The notes: generated from the sequence alone by a model not told the origin. A DNA stretch of 64,000 bases from Liopterus haemorrhoidalis (GCA_963971575.1 OZ020618.1:46948509-47012508); one strand, 5' to 3'. Positions 32,783 through 43,934 are shown, counted from the stretch's first letter. Numbers and translations: made by a program.

Positions 32783-33660
32783 CAAGGAAATGTAAAGATA
32801 TGCGAAGTAGGCAGTCGGCACGTCGTCACCCAGGGAATAGTTAAACAGGTTTTCGTCGCAGTTTTCAGACGTCTTGTACATTAATCGACGCATCAAGAAG
32901 GTTAACAACCGAGTACAAGAGAGAATTCGAGCTGTCGACAATGTGTCTTGTGTGTAACGATGGAAGTTATTTCCGTCCCCGGGCGGAGGCAATGATGGCT
33001 CCGCTCCAGCTACCAGCAGATTCTGCGAAGAAGAGAGAATCATACATGCGAGAGACAAGACAGGACAATATAACAAATGTAAAACAGCACGCTTGGCAAA
33101 CCGCATTCGTGTAACGCAAGTGCGGACATGTAGCAACACTAATGACGGACAATGCCGTCGGCAACAGCGTCGATGGCAAGCGTCGTTAACGTCCGATGTC
33201 CAAATGACAGCGACGCTAGGAACGCGACTAATGCCTTGTGTTTACACGCTCAGTCACCTGTCTCGACCCCAGTATATCACAACAAATATTTAAGCAGTAC
33301 ACACGCCGTCTAACGAGCCACCGAGTGATTTGTTAGTTCCCAGATTCCTCGGCCGTGTACCAGCTCATTTATAACATTAACGCGCCGTTGCGGTATTTAC
33401 AGAGCATCCCGACGTCCAGAAAATACTCACTCTTTAATTGGATTCAAAATACCAGTAAATCAGCAGTTTGGCAGTGGTGACTACAGATGACTTCCTTTAT
33501 GTTACCATGATCGCATTTGCATTGTTTGTCGTTTCTTCAAGATGGCCTGATACAATTATTCGGATAAATCCAAAGCAAACTCATTTGCTGATCAATTTGA
33601 AGAAGTACACAAGCAAAACCTGTACCTAGGTAATACTAAAAGGGATACTTATAAGACCAG
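32783..33660. other. GC-rich unique island, right half
   Basis: CpG-rich from 32800 to 33470 (for example GTCCCCGGGCGGAGG near 32976). ORFs at 32750-33293 overlap on opposite strands without a recognisable domain. Continuous with 30720-31208 before the hAT arrived. Candidate host regulatory or untranslated sequence. Confidence 0.4.
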
Positions 33661-33943
33661 CCTGGTGCTCTGAAACAAAAAAAATTAAAAAATTAAAAAA
33701 TTACAAAATTACAAAAAAGCCGTAAATTACAAAAAGAATCAATTTTTCCACAACAAAAAAAAAGAAAAAATAAACAAAATCTGATCAAGAATTATATTAT
33801 TTTGATTCACATCAATATACATATCTACTTGGAATTCCGTCAAATTTTTAGATTAACCCCTTTGGGCTACAAATCGGAGAAGAGAAAAATTTTAGCACAT
33901 TTTTAAAGAAAATAGCTTATATATATATATATATATATATATA
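33661..33943. other. A-rich and (TA)n spacer
   Basis: AAAAATTAAAA runs at 33680-33780 and a (TA)n microsatellite at 33918-33943 that served as the Tc1 target; the other half is at 35406-35420. Confidence 0.6.
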
Positions 33944-35405
33944 CAGTATTGGCCATAAAGATAGCAACTTTTGATAATCCTCTTTTATTTTTATTCTATT
34001 CAATATTTTTAAAATCAAAAAAATATAATTCTTACCTTTAACAATCCTCTACATATATTATAGTAAAAAATTAAATTTGAATAGTACTTAAATTCTATTT
34101 TTTTTTATAGTATTTATTATTTTTACCTGGACATAAAGATAGCAACTACTCTTAAAAAATCTTTTTTTTTTTATTAATTAAGAAAATGAATTATTATTAA
34201 CAGATCATTTTTAATATTTTGTATAGTAACCACCAATATTTATAACTTCCCGACATCTTTTCGGCATTGATTCTAATAATTTCGTGATCATTTCATTATC
34301 AATATTAGACCAGGCACCCTGCAAAGCTGTAAACAAATCTTCAATATTTGAATGCGTTTTGTTTCTAATCTTTCTGTCGACAATCTCCCAAAGGTTTTCT
34401 ATTGGATTTAAATCGGGTGACTGTGACGGCCAAGTTATTACGTTAATTTTTGAATCCTCGAACCATTTTTTGACCAACTTCGAAGAATGTTTTGGGTCAT
34501 TATCATGCTGAAAAATATGTTTTAAAGGCATGAACTCATCAGAATAAGGTTCCATAACATTCTGAAGGATGTCTTTATATTTAAATCGATCCATTATTCC
34601 TTCAATGTGGTATAGAGGACCCATACCACATCCCGAGAAACAGCCCCATACCATCACACCACCTCCGCCATGTTTAACTGTTGGCAAGGTGTATTTTAGA
34701 ACTAATCTTTTATTAGCAGGCCTTCTAACGTAACTTACACCATCACTTTTAAACAAATTGAACTTAGATTCATCATTAACAATAACTTCTTTTTATTGAT
34801 TCACAGTCCAGTCAATATGATTTTTAGCAAATTCTAATCGGGCCTTCACATTCTTTTTGGATAGAAGTGGTTTTTTAGCAGGACGACAACTAAAAAGACC
34901 CTCACTAACTAATCTTCTGCGAATAGTTCTTATTGAGATGTTTTCTTGATCCATTTGTGGCAAAAGTCCCAAAATTTTCTCCAATGACAGAAAGGGGTTA
35001 TTGGTAGATAAATAAATAATTTTTTTATCAGTTCGTTTTGTAGTTTTTCGTGACCGTCCTGGGATTTTTGAAACTTCAAACGTACTTTCTTCTCGAAATC
35101 GTTTTATAATTCGCGACACAGTAGATTTATGAACATTTAAATTTTGTCTTTAAAACCAGAAATTATTAAGTTTCTAATTTCACTTGAAACAGTTTTACTA
35201 CGACCCATGATTGGCAAATGTAAATTGAAATATTACTTGTGCACTACATATTATTTATGGATAAAACCTGCATATAACAAGAAAATTCAAGTAGCAATAT
35301 TTTTGTCCAAGCAAAAATGAAGAAATAATTTATTATTAATCTGTAAGTCAGTAATATTTGAAAAATTGAAAAATGTTAAAGTTGCAATCTATATGGCCAA
35401 TACTG
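33944..35405 (-). mobile_element. Tc1-like element 2
   Basis: Termini CAGTATTGGCCATAAAGATA (33944) and complement of CAGTATTGGCCATATAGATT (35405), flanked by TA inside a (TA)n microsatellite. 1462 bp. TIR about 30 bp with few mismatches. A second GACATAAAGATAGCAACT motif at 34130 is a subterminal direct copy of the terminal sequence, a likely transposase-binding site. Confidence 0.93.
34211..35208 (-). pseudogene. Tc1 transposase (DD34E), nearly intact
   Basis: ATG at 35208 (MGRSKTVSSEIRNLIIS), a frameshift near 35155, then HTH (KSTVSRIIKRFREEST) and PGRSRKTTKRTDKK, ISIRTIRRRLVSEGLF. At 34793 a single in-frame TAA interrupts WTVNQ*KEVIVNDESKF. Then comes the first catalytic Asp (DESKF), GGGGVMVWGCFSGCG, the second (FQHDNDPKHSS) and Glu (SPDLNPIENLW), ending GGYYTKY at 34211. 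So one frameshift and one stop separate it from a full ~330-codon protein; the youngest-looking DNA transposon here. Confidence 0.92.
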
Positions 35406-35439
35406 TATATATATATTTTATGTTATACCACACTCGATA

Positions 35440-35600
35440 TTTATTTATTCTTTTTATATAAATATATATATTTGTTTATAATTTTCGAGCAATTTGTTTT
35501 TTTAAAGTCTCAGTCTCCCTATATGCGGGTCAAAGCTCCAGCCGTTTAGCCACAATATCTACCAAACAGGCAAATGGACAGACTACCACATGACTGACGG
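35440..35600 (-). repeat. dispersed repeat related to 51540-51680
   Basis: TGCGGGTCAAAGCTCCAGCCGTTTAGCC (35525-35552) corresponds in reverse to AAACGGCTAAACC...AACTCTTTGACCCGCA at 51598-51657, and both sit next to tetranucleotide-like or phasing tracts. Partial copy. Confidence 0.5.
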
Positions 35601-35639
35601 TTAGATTTTCTTGCTTATACATACGAAATCCTAGAAGTA

Positions 35640-37140
35640 TTTATTACTTTCACCTAGGAGTGTTTTAACTGTGAAACAATTCCCAGTGACGTAACAGGGC
35701 ATTAATTCTAACAATGGAAACACTACTGGAATTCGCGCAGTGTGTCAGTAGCCAGACAAATAATTTGAAGCTCATATAGTTTATTTGGCATCATGAATGG
35801 CGGAGGGTTGAGATCGGATCGTTATAGCGAGAGCCAGACTTGTTTTGTCCAAACAAAAAACGCGTGGTGTTTCTTTTATTTATAACAGTCTTTGAGTGTC
35901 CCGACCGAGGTGGTGATGTAATTAAGTAAGGTGCGCCACCCATTAGACGAACTAACCACTCATAAATCTCCCCCTTTTGTCTTGTTCCACACTTCCTTTT
36001 TTTTAATTCTTTTGTCATCAGGTGTATTTTTTGTGTGGAACGAAAGGACACCTTATACCTCGACAAGACAGTCTCAGTCCGATGTGGTTTTCATGTTCTG
36101 GCAGGTTATCTCGCGAGAGATCTGAATCTCTCCGATTCACGGTTCTATCACCGATATCTTTGTAAGAGCGAGCCGCCGGTGGCGCCAGTCTCCCTTATTA
36201 AAGCCGTACATGGGGCAGTTTCACGGCTGATCGTGTCATCATTCGCTCGCCCGAACCATCAACTGAATCCGGCCTCATTTTTTGATCGTGTCACTCGGCT
36301 CCGCCCTCCACACAGTCATTGTATCAACAAGCCCGAAGCCCGAATGCAAGATCGCAGCCCGGGGTTGTCTGCGGTCTTCCACTGATAAATAAGTGAATGA
36401 CAAATCCTCCCGCGACCATTGTGTGCGGGCCTAAGAATGCCAGAGTGTCGCTGGTACCTCATTGTGTAAACCAAGTATAAATCTTGTATTGTACGCGCGT
36501 GTGTGTCTGACAGCGACGCCGTCTGAGATGACGCGATGTAAAAACAACCGAGATCGTCCTCTCTCACCCCTCCCGGATATGGGGAACGTGGCGTCGAAAT
36601 TACGTGCCTTGTAAAACCACGCGGCGGGCTCGTTTGCATAAGTTTTACTTTCCAAGATTAACAGCGCGCGGAAAGTATAATGGAAGTGGGGGTCGGGTGT
36701 ATACCCTCTAGTGGGGTAACACCGCGTACCTCGCCTCGGATCGAGCCCGGGACGAACCGCCGTGCCACGCGAGAAACTACGGACCCGCTAAGAAACAAGG
36801 AAGGTTTTTTTTTATGGTTATGCGGCAGCGTAATGAACACCGCTTGCTGATGGCTGTGTGAAGCTTAATTTTTATGGCGACCGCGCGTTCTTTCGAATCT
36901 CAAAGCATTATAAAGTAAGGCTCACTTTTTAAAGGATTTTAAGGATTCGTTAACAGTTTTAACAAACGGCAACCGATTCTAGCGCGCGGTGGCGGCCGCC
37001 CGCGGCTCTTGCAAGGGTGACTCGGTGATATTAATACCGCCGCCACTTGTGCAAGTTTTTTAATATCCACTTTAAACAGCGTTAAACACGACATTCAATT
37101 TCGAAGAATTTATTAAACGATGCGATTAAATGAAACCGCG
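35640..37140. other. 1.5-kb GC-rich unique island, no supported gene
   Basis: The longest GC/CpG-rich stretch in the window. Frames at 36035-36385 and 36316-36655 overlap on opposite strands and match no family I know. Notable blocks: TTTTATGGCGACCGCGCG (36870), GGTGGCGGCCGCCCGCGG (36985), GATAAATAAGTGAATGACAA (36384). No splice-and-ORF pattern. May be promoter, 5' UTR or enhancer of a host gene outside the window; inference only. Confidence 0.4.
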
Positions 37141-37198
37141 AACTTTCAGGCCATCTTACTATAGTACTTTATTAGAATCAATAATTTATAATACAAAC

Positions 37199-38040
37199 AT
37201 AGGCGCCCGCAGAAATTTTTCTAGGGGGGGGGTAAGACCAAAACATAGATATAGATGTCATATTCGAACAATGCTTGATAAAAGTTATTTTATTACGTAT
37301 TCTGTGGTAACCGGACCTTATACTAAATTCCAACGTAATCTGCTAATAATATGAGAGTTATGGATATTTTTCAAATTTAGGGTCCTCCTGATGCCCTATT
37401 TCTGCATATTTTCCATTTTGGTGCACCTACATTCAAATATTACACCTTTTCACAAGTCTGTACCAAATCTCAGCGATATCAGTCCGTAAATAAGCAAGTT
37501 ATAGCCCTGACCCACTTTTTGGCATATTTTTTGAATTTTCCACATCTTTCTGCGTCATAGGATTAATTTTGAGTTGTCATACCAAATTCCAACTAATTCT
37601 ACTCATAAATAAGCGAGTTATGGAAAATTTTCAACTTTGGGGGCCACCTGAGGCCCCTGTGCATCATATATCCCGTTTTGGTGTACCTACGCTTAAAGAT
37701 TACCTAATTTTACACCCCTGTGCAAAATCTCAACGATATCGGTCCATAAATAGGCGAGTAATAGCGGTGCTCCACTTTCGGCCGAAACTGGAGCAGAATT
37801 TTTTGTCAAAGTCCGAATTTGGCACTTTTAAGGATATAAACAGAATCATCTCGATGTCACGATTCCAGAAGTGTGATGGTTTTTAAAATCGGAACATAAA
37901 TAAAGGAGTTATAAGCATTTGAACTAGTTTTCAGTTAATCTGGTCTAGTTCTCAGATTAAATTTAAGTAATTAGATCACCCACTTAATTAATGAGTTCAC
38001 ATACGTCATTTCATCCTATTAATTGGTATTAAAACCGAAT
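37199..38040 (+). repeat. unclassified repeat with ~259-bp tandem duplication
   Basis: Begins CATAGGCGCCCGCAGAAATT then a G-run. Unit 1 starts CTAAATTCCAACGTAATCTG (37323) and unit 2 CCAAATTCCAACTAATTCTA (37582). Each has GAGTTATGGA, TTTTGGTG.ACCTAC, CTCA(G/A)CGATATC and AAATA.GCGAGT in order. AAACTGGAGCAGA recurs at 37783 and 38305. No coding capacity. Confidence 0.65.
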
Positions 38041-38820
38041 TTTTCATCGTTAATATTCGTATTTATTCGTCAGTTGCATTAATTCCAAAATTTAAAACTG
38101 GAGGCAGCATGAGTCAAAGAATTATTTTTTCGTCTACGAAGGTCACAAGTGCAAGTTAATTAGTTTTCAATATATTAATTGGGGGCAGCAGGTGTCAACA
38201 AAAATAATGTTTTGTTACTGAAGGTCAAAATGCTATCAGATTAATAAGTAATACGTAAAAAGAGTTATTTGAGATTTGAGTTGTTTAAATATCCAATTTC
38301 TGCCAAAACTGGAGCAGATTTTTTTAAATTTTCAACATTCATCTGCAACACAACTTATTATATTTTAAACCTCATACCAAAATCAGTGTCGAATTAATAT
38401 TTTCATTAAGTTGAAACAGCAGGTGTCAACATATCTTAAACAGTGACAAAGCAAAATGCATAGAATGAGCTTCTAAAGAAATTTGAAATGAGAAAACTAA
38501 ACGAAGTGATGAACAAAAAAGAAAAAAGGGAACTTCGGGGGCCGCAAGTCCAGGTCTATTTGGCCTAAACGGAAATCCACATATTACAACTGGTACCACT
38601 TTTCTACCTTCATTTTATAAGGTTTGTATATTTTTTAATGTTTTCTTCCAAAAATGTACTTACATAAAATGTACGTAAATTCTCTCCCACACCTTAGCCT
38701 AAAAGGGTTATACTAACAATCTGAAAAAAATCTAAGTAATGCTCACTGATCTGAACCAGAAACGTACGAAAGAAAATTTTGATCAGATTAATGTTTGTTT
38801 TTTTTTTCTACGTATCTATT
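38041..38820. other. AT-rich stretch with a dispersed repeat piece
   Basis: 38722-38800 (CTGAAAAAAATCTAAGTAATG ... TTTTGATCAGATTA) matches 51902-51975 in order and orientation. Otherwise nothing recognised. Confidence 0.5.
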
Positions 38821-39565
38821 TTTTCATACTTATATGTAACGTTTCCATGGTCATGATAAATAATATCTCTGTTAGAAAATATTGGGCCAAGGGGCATGTT
38901 TTTAAATTCAGTTAAAAATTTAGTGCTAACTTCTAGCTCTAGATGATCGCCGTGATGCTAGATTAATTTAAATACAAAATTTCAAAAATAAAGAAACGAC
39001 TTGCTAGATTGTTGCTAGATTTCAAGGAGATTATGTAGTTGTTAGTAAAGATGACATTTTATGTAATGAAACGACTTCCTCAATCATCATCAAGTTCAGA
39101 AGAAGAAAGTGATGAAGAACACTGTACTAAAGATTTAGAAGAATTTGATTTTTTATATAATCTGTCTAAAACGACAAAAAGGGTGAAAATAATGAATTAT
39201 GCTAAAAATTTAGTAAAAAATTATAACGATTTGGATTTTCAAGCACAAAATTATTGTTAGGAATTGCCATATATACAAATTTGAGATAAACAGAACTAGC
39301 TCTAGCAGCTAGCAGCCTTATTAACCGCTAGATTCGTTGTCTAGTGCTAGTACCTAGCGGACATTTAGTGCTGTAATAAGAAACAGCCTGCTAGAATTTT
39401 ACGCTGAATTAAGAAACGGTTTGCTAGATTTGTGCTTTATGCGCTAGATCTAGCGCTGAATTAAGAAACATGCCCGAGTTATTTCTACTCTGCTGCTAGA
39501 ATATATTTTATACAAGTACTTTGTAATGGCGGTCGGTCTTGTGGTGGCCACAGCTGATTTTTAAA
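38821..39565 (+). repeat. ~160-bp dispersed repeat R, copy 1, split by a MITE
   Basis: 38821-38891 plus 39476-39565 (TACTTATATGTAACGTTTCC ... GGTCGGTCTTGTGGTGGCCA) equal, in reverse, 58981-59029 plus 59591-59700. Copy 1 is split by a MITE at 38892 while copy 2 is empty at that site and split elsewhere. Confidence 0.85.
38892..39475. mobile_element. Harbinger-like MITE, 584 bp
   Basis: Inverted ends GGGCATGTTTTTAAATTCAG and complement of GGGCATGTTTCTTAATTCAG. The empty site in repeat copy 2 reads CCAAG-TTATTT, so the flanks AAG/GAG represent a 3-bp (or 2-bp AG) duplication, compatible with PIF/Harbinger. Contains many CTAG and GCTAGA motifs. A 73-codon plus frame (39039-39260) with a Ser/Glu run has no recognisable domain. 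Confidence 0.65.
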
Positions 39566-39663
39566 ATTTTTGATAATGGCTCTTACTTCAACTGGAGTTG
39601 TAATGTCTACATCGTCAAGTATAACAGGTTTTGATTGTAAATAAATCTTCAATTTATGACAGA

Positions 39664-39920
39664 CAGAGCCGCAGTAAGGAAAACTTGCGCTAGGGGCAGG
39701 GCCGTGTTTTGGCGCCCTTGGTAAATAAAAACAAGGTTCTTATCTCTCAAAATTTAAGTGATGAGCAAAAAAAAGGTCCACACCTCCCAAAATCCAAGTG
39801 ACGAACAAAAAAAAAAAGGTCCTCATCTTCGCAATGGCGCCCCTTAGCAAGCCCGTCAGCGCCCTTTTCCTTAGTGCGCTAGGGGCCATCGCCCCTCCAC
39901 CCCCCCTTACTGCGGCTCTG
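39664..39920. mobile_element. hAT-type MITE, 257 bp, copy 1
   Basis: Ends CAGAGCCGCAGTAAGG and CCTTACTGCGGCTCTG are inverted; flanks ATGACAGA (39656-39663) and ATCACAGA (39921-39928) differ at one position of eight. Inside are two hairpin units (GGTCC.CACCTCC...AAGTGA, 39774-39825). The same 257-bp element is inverted at 61441-61697. Confidence 0.85.
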
Positions 39921-39928
39921 ATCACAGA

Positions 39929-40260
39929 CTTTCTTTGTAAATGTTATAAGTCTTATAAGTATCCCTTCTAGAACGAAGAAGGGCCGATCTGGGCCCTGGG
40001 CAAGTGCCCCTGCCTAGTTACGGCCCTGCTCTGAGATTCCGAATCCAGATACCCGGACCCGTAAAACCCTACTTAGTTTTCAAATTAAAGAACAACAGAC
40101 GCCGGTGTCTGTTCGTGATTTTTTTCCAAGGCTTGGGTAGACAGCGGTGTCTGTTTTACAATCTATCCAAAAGTGCTGCAAGGACACACTGGTTGTACAA
40201 TTTAAGCTATACAGTGTTTGCTAGGGCCCATCCCTATACGTTCATATACGTGGGCAAAAC
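39929..40260. other. GC-richer repeat-like stretch, no gene
   Basis: CCGAATCCAGATACCCGGACC near 40038 resembles, in reverse, the sequence at 57336-57360. CAGACGCCGGTGTCTG (40097) is a short palindrome-like motif repeated as AGACAGCGGTGTCTG (40139). No supportable ORF. Confidence 0.4.
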
Positions 40261-40323
40261 TTAACGCGGGCCGCGTTAACTTTTACAGGCGAGGTTAAAA
40301 CTAATACGGGCCGTATTAGTTTT
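40261..40323. repeat. pair of odd-length palindromes sharing a CGGGCCG core
   Basis: TTAACGCGGGCCGCGTTAA (40261-40279, 19 nt) and AAAACTAATACGG-G-CCGTATTAGTTTT (40297-40323, 27 nt), both perfect around a central G. Separated by 17 nt. Confidence 0.9.
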
Positions 40324-40729
40324 TTAGCTCGTGTCTATTTTCGTGACTACTGTGGCGTACAGGTAACATATTTCGTTCTCATTATATGACAGGGCCAAAG
40401 CAGACACACTACTAGAGTTCCTTTTAAAACTAAATAAATAAATGATATTGTCTGCTAATAGAGTTTGTCATGGCCTCCCGGTATCTAATAATGTGCTGCA
40501 ATTCGTGCCCGTTTTGGCCTGATGATGCAAAGTTTTGTCGCAGGACCATATATATATGTTATGGTCAAAACTAGTTCTTGGACCTCCTTTGTAATATGTT
40601 GCGTTAGTAACCATAACATAATAACATATATGTGACAGATTGTAAATAGACGTAGTAATAAATGCTTATATGTGTTTGGATTTGTGTGTTTTAATTAATA
40701 TTATCATAAACGCTATAAAGCGTTCTATC

Positions 40730-40731
<2 letters not shown>

Positions 40732-40793
<62 letters not shown>
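40732..40793. repeat. (TA)n microsatellite
   Basis: Uninterrupted TA repeat of about 30 units. Confidence 0.95.
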
Positions 40794-40798
<5 letters not shown>

Positions 40799-41179
40799 TG
40801 TGTTAATACAAATTTATGAATGAAATATATTTGGATGATGTTACTAATCCCATTACGATAAAATTATCCTGTCTTAATCTGAACAGAGACGATTCCAGAT
40901 GTACGTTGGCGTAGATTAAAATATATAAATAACTCAAAATCACTTGAACCTACACGCGACGAGTCAAAAACATAATTCACTGGTGTTTTCATGGACTTTA
41001 CCTAATTTAACAGAGCCTATAACAGCGAACGACATCCTCTGATCTCTGCTGGACATAAATAACGGCCGCACTGCTGCCATTCTAACAGAACGAATACTAA
41101 TTATTGCGAACATAATTCAGTAGTTAATTGCACTATCTCAAAGGAACATCACTGGAAAATATCTAGTCAAATATGAGTT

Positions 41180-42415
41180 ATTGCTAACGAACTCAAATTC
41201 TCATGAATCAACTCACACACGTCTAAATTGTTTGCTTTATGAGAAATCTAAGAAATTCACTCTGAGAAATGCCCTCAAATTAGACTATTACAAAGTTGTA
41301 GTCTATAAACGTCCTCGTACATTTAAAATAAAAATGAATAATAATAATAATAATAATAATAAACATTTATTTAACTTCATATAATACAAATTAAGTCACA
41401 AAAAAAAATTAATAGGATTAACAAAAGATCATTTATAAATTCATTTAAATAATATGACTTACTAGCTAAGATATTTTTAAAAGAAAGTTTAAATTGTTTT
41501 AAATTTTTATACCTAATTTAAAGGGCTAAAATCACAGATGTGTCCAAAACTAACGAAGGGGTTGGTTGTGCCTTTATAGACGCTACAATGGGCCACTCGG
41601 AAAAATACAAACTCTCAATGATACCTCCATCTTCTATGCAGAGATCGCTGCTCTCAAAATGTGCCTCAGGTACATTTATGATAGTCTCCCAAAACATAAC
41701 ACGTACTTAATATTTTCTGATAGTATGAGTGCGCTCCAAAAACTTAGATACCCGGGACTGGACCCTCTAAATAACCCAATCATTTATGAGACCCTGCAAC
41801 TAACCTATAGGCTAAACACTGCAGGCGCAAATATTAAAATCATATGGGTCAAGAGCCACTGTAACATTTCAATGAAATTGCAGACCAGCTGGCTAATAAG
41901 GCCAGAATCGATGGCCTGCCAATAATTTCACATACTTACATAGACGACTTGCATAAAAAATTTAAATCTAACACCTATATAACCTGGAATAATGAATTTA
42001 GAGACAGCATAAGAAAAAAAGGAACATAATATGGTAGCCTACAGCCTACAGTACCCAGGAGAACATGGTTTGAATCTATGATGACTCGTTCCTTCATTAC
42101 CACTATCTGCAGAATGAGATTTGGGCACACTCTTACGAGAAGCCACCTGAACCGTATTAACATGAGCCCGACTCCATATTGTGACTGTGATAACGCCTCA
42201 ATTCAAGATATCAACCATCTGCTATTCATCTGCCCAAGATACAGTACACATCGCAACAATTTATTTAATACGCTGAACTCATTTAATATTCCGTTTCCAA
42301 CCTCTGTGCACCAACTACTTTATATCGACAAAGAAAAAATTCTCCAGGAAATAGAAAAATACCTAAGAAATAGTAAAATCAAAGTATAACAACAATAAAA
42401 TATAATACATACACA
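41180..42415 (+). pseudogene. I-like LINE: RNase H domain and C-terminal zinc-knuckle
   Basis: Plus strand. After a nested insertion, TDVSKTNEGVGCAFIDATMG (41535) opens an RNase H domain; after a frameshift FYAEIAALKMCLRYI (41636), IFSDSMSALQKL (41709, catalytic Asp) and IKIIWVKSHCNIS (41835). Then come a decayed LADKA segment, YITWNNEFRDSIRKKG, RRTWFESMMTRSFIT, RMRFGHTLTRSHLNRI and the knuckle CDCDNASIQDINHLLFICP (42178-42236), stop at 42389. A tail with A-rich sequence ends near 42475. RNase H after RT is typical of the I group; same family as 25561-25970. Confidence 0.8.
41335..41532 (-). mobile_element. Jockey-type LINE 3' tail nested in the I-like LINE
   Basis: Minus strand: YKNLKQFKLSFKNILASKSY-like C-terminal end and YYLNEFINDL, an A/T-rich UTR, AAATAAATG and a (TTA)n tail at 41337-41360. 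Same architecture as 2600-2938. The I-like frame resumes right after 41532. Confidence 0.6.
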
Positions 42416-42479
42416 CCAAAAAGAAGAAATACTGGTTAATGACACAAATAGTCAGGACCAAATAAAAAAAAAAAAAGGG

Positions 42480-43510
42480 TTAAAAGGCTAATAAAACATT
42501 ATTGAATATAGTGCAACCAATATTCATTTTGCTGGATACTTGCAATCGAGACCTTGGCAAACTAAGATCTTCTTTGGAACGTATATTGTAGGTATGGCAC
42601 TCTTTGCGGGTTGAAAGATTTCCACTACTCTTCTTTACTTCTAGAGCTTGTAGCAAAATAAATTGAGAATGGACTGTAAGTATATCCAGTTTCTTGAATA
42701 CTGGTTTACAAGAAGAGGTTTTTGGAGAGTTCACTACAGCATTTACAGCCTTCTTTTGTAGTATAAATATCTTCTCTGCTTGTGGTGCACTGCCCCAGAC
42801 TAATAGACCATAAGATATAATGGAATGGAACAATGCGTGATATACAGTCAAAGCTAAATCTTGGTTGGTTGTTTTCTTTATACGACGAATAGCATAGATT
42901 GCTCTGTTGAATTTACCACTGATGAGAGTTACATAACACTTCCATGTCAATGCAGAGTCTATTCGAAAACCCAGAAAATCGGCAACGCCAGTTTCAAGGG
43001 ATCTTATATTAGACGTAAAGGTAATAGTCTGCGTTTTGCTATGGTTTTAAGTGAAATAATTCTGCTGGAACCACTTAGTAGCTTCGAGATTGGCAGTAAC
43101 AAGCTTTATTTGTAACATACTTGCATCCCTGTCGTTCACCAGCGTATAACACACTGTTGCAGGAAATATTATTGGGTAGATCATTTATAAATATAATTAA
43201 AAATAAAGGTCCAAGGATAATGCTTTGGCGTATTCCTGTTTTTATCTTACATGGCTTGCTCAATTCGGAGTTGATCAACTATTTGTACCCGATTTGTTAA
43301 GTAAGATGTGAGCAATTGAAGGAATGTAACTCTAACACCGTAATATTCAATTTAGTTCAAGAATAATTTGTGAGGCATTCGGTCAAAAGCCTAACTGAGA
43401 TCGCATAGCTGAATTGCGCAATGTTCTTTATTTTCAAGAGCGTTAAATATGTTCTTCATTAATGTCAATACCGCATCGATGGAACTTTGTAAAATCTCTG
43501 AAAAACATGC
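42480..43510 (-). pseudogene. Jockey/CR1-type LINE RT, 5'-truncated
   Basis: Minus strand from ~43480: SSIDAVLTLMKNIF-like and LCDLS.AFDRMPHKLFL (first catalytic Asp), GVRVTFLQLLTSYLTNRVQI with frameshifts. Then ELSKPCKIKTGIRQSIILGP (Gly-Ile-Arg-Gln where GVPQG is usual) and INDLPNNISCNSVLYAGE (YADD box changed to YAGE). The long 156-codon frame 42950-42480 follows with WKCYVTLISGKFNRAIYAI, LFHSIISYGLLVWG and LQKKAVNAVVNSP. Dead copy. Confidence 0.82.
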
Positions 43511-43934
43511 AAAAAAAGTATTTTTGCAAATATCTCCGGTCCATTACAAAATTAGAAAAAAATATATCTATACTAAATGGAAGAAAAATAAATTTAAGTT
43601 ATCGTAAATAAAAGTATTCGTATTTTTTTTTTTTTTTTTGGGAAGACTCTTCACCGTTAAAGCACCATAAAGTGGAGTAATTTTTTAGAATTCATGAAAC
43701 ATTTTAGTACTTAAATTCTACTAATTTTCCAAAATATACGATTATTTATATTTTTTGTTGTTGTTTGTTGTTTTATTATTAACAATCTTTGTCATATATA
43801 TTTTTCTGTTAAGATCCAGCGAGTGCTGGTATACAAGGTACCAGGATATATTTTTTGACATTTAACAGTGAAAGATGAACGAATTGAATGAGTGAGGCCA
43901 AAATTTTTTTTTAATAATTGTCGGACTCATTTTA
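43511..43934. other. AT-rich spacer
   Basis: T-run at 43625-43640; nothing else. Confidence 0.5.

Noticed and set aside
36035..36655. Overlapping 74-116-codon ORFs on both strands
   Set aside because: GC-rich DNA has few stop codons by chance; no recognisable domain on either strand.
39039..39260. 73-codon ORF with Ser/Glu run
   Set aside because: Lies wholly inside a MITE and has no recognisable domain; insufficient to call a gene.
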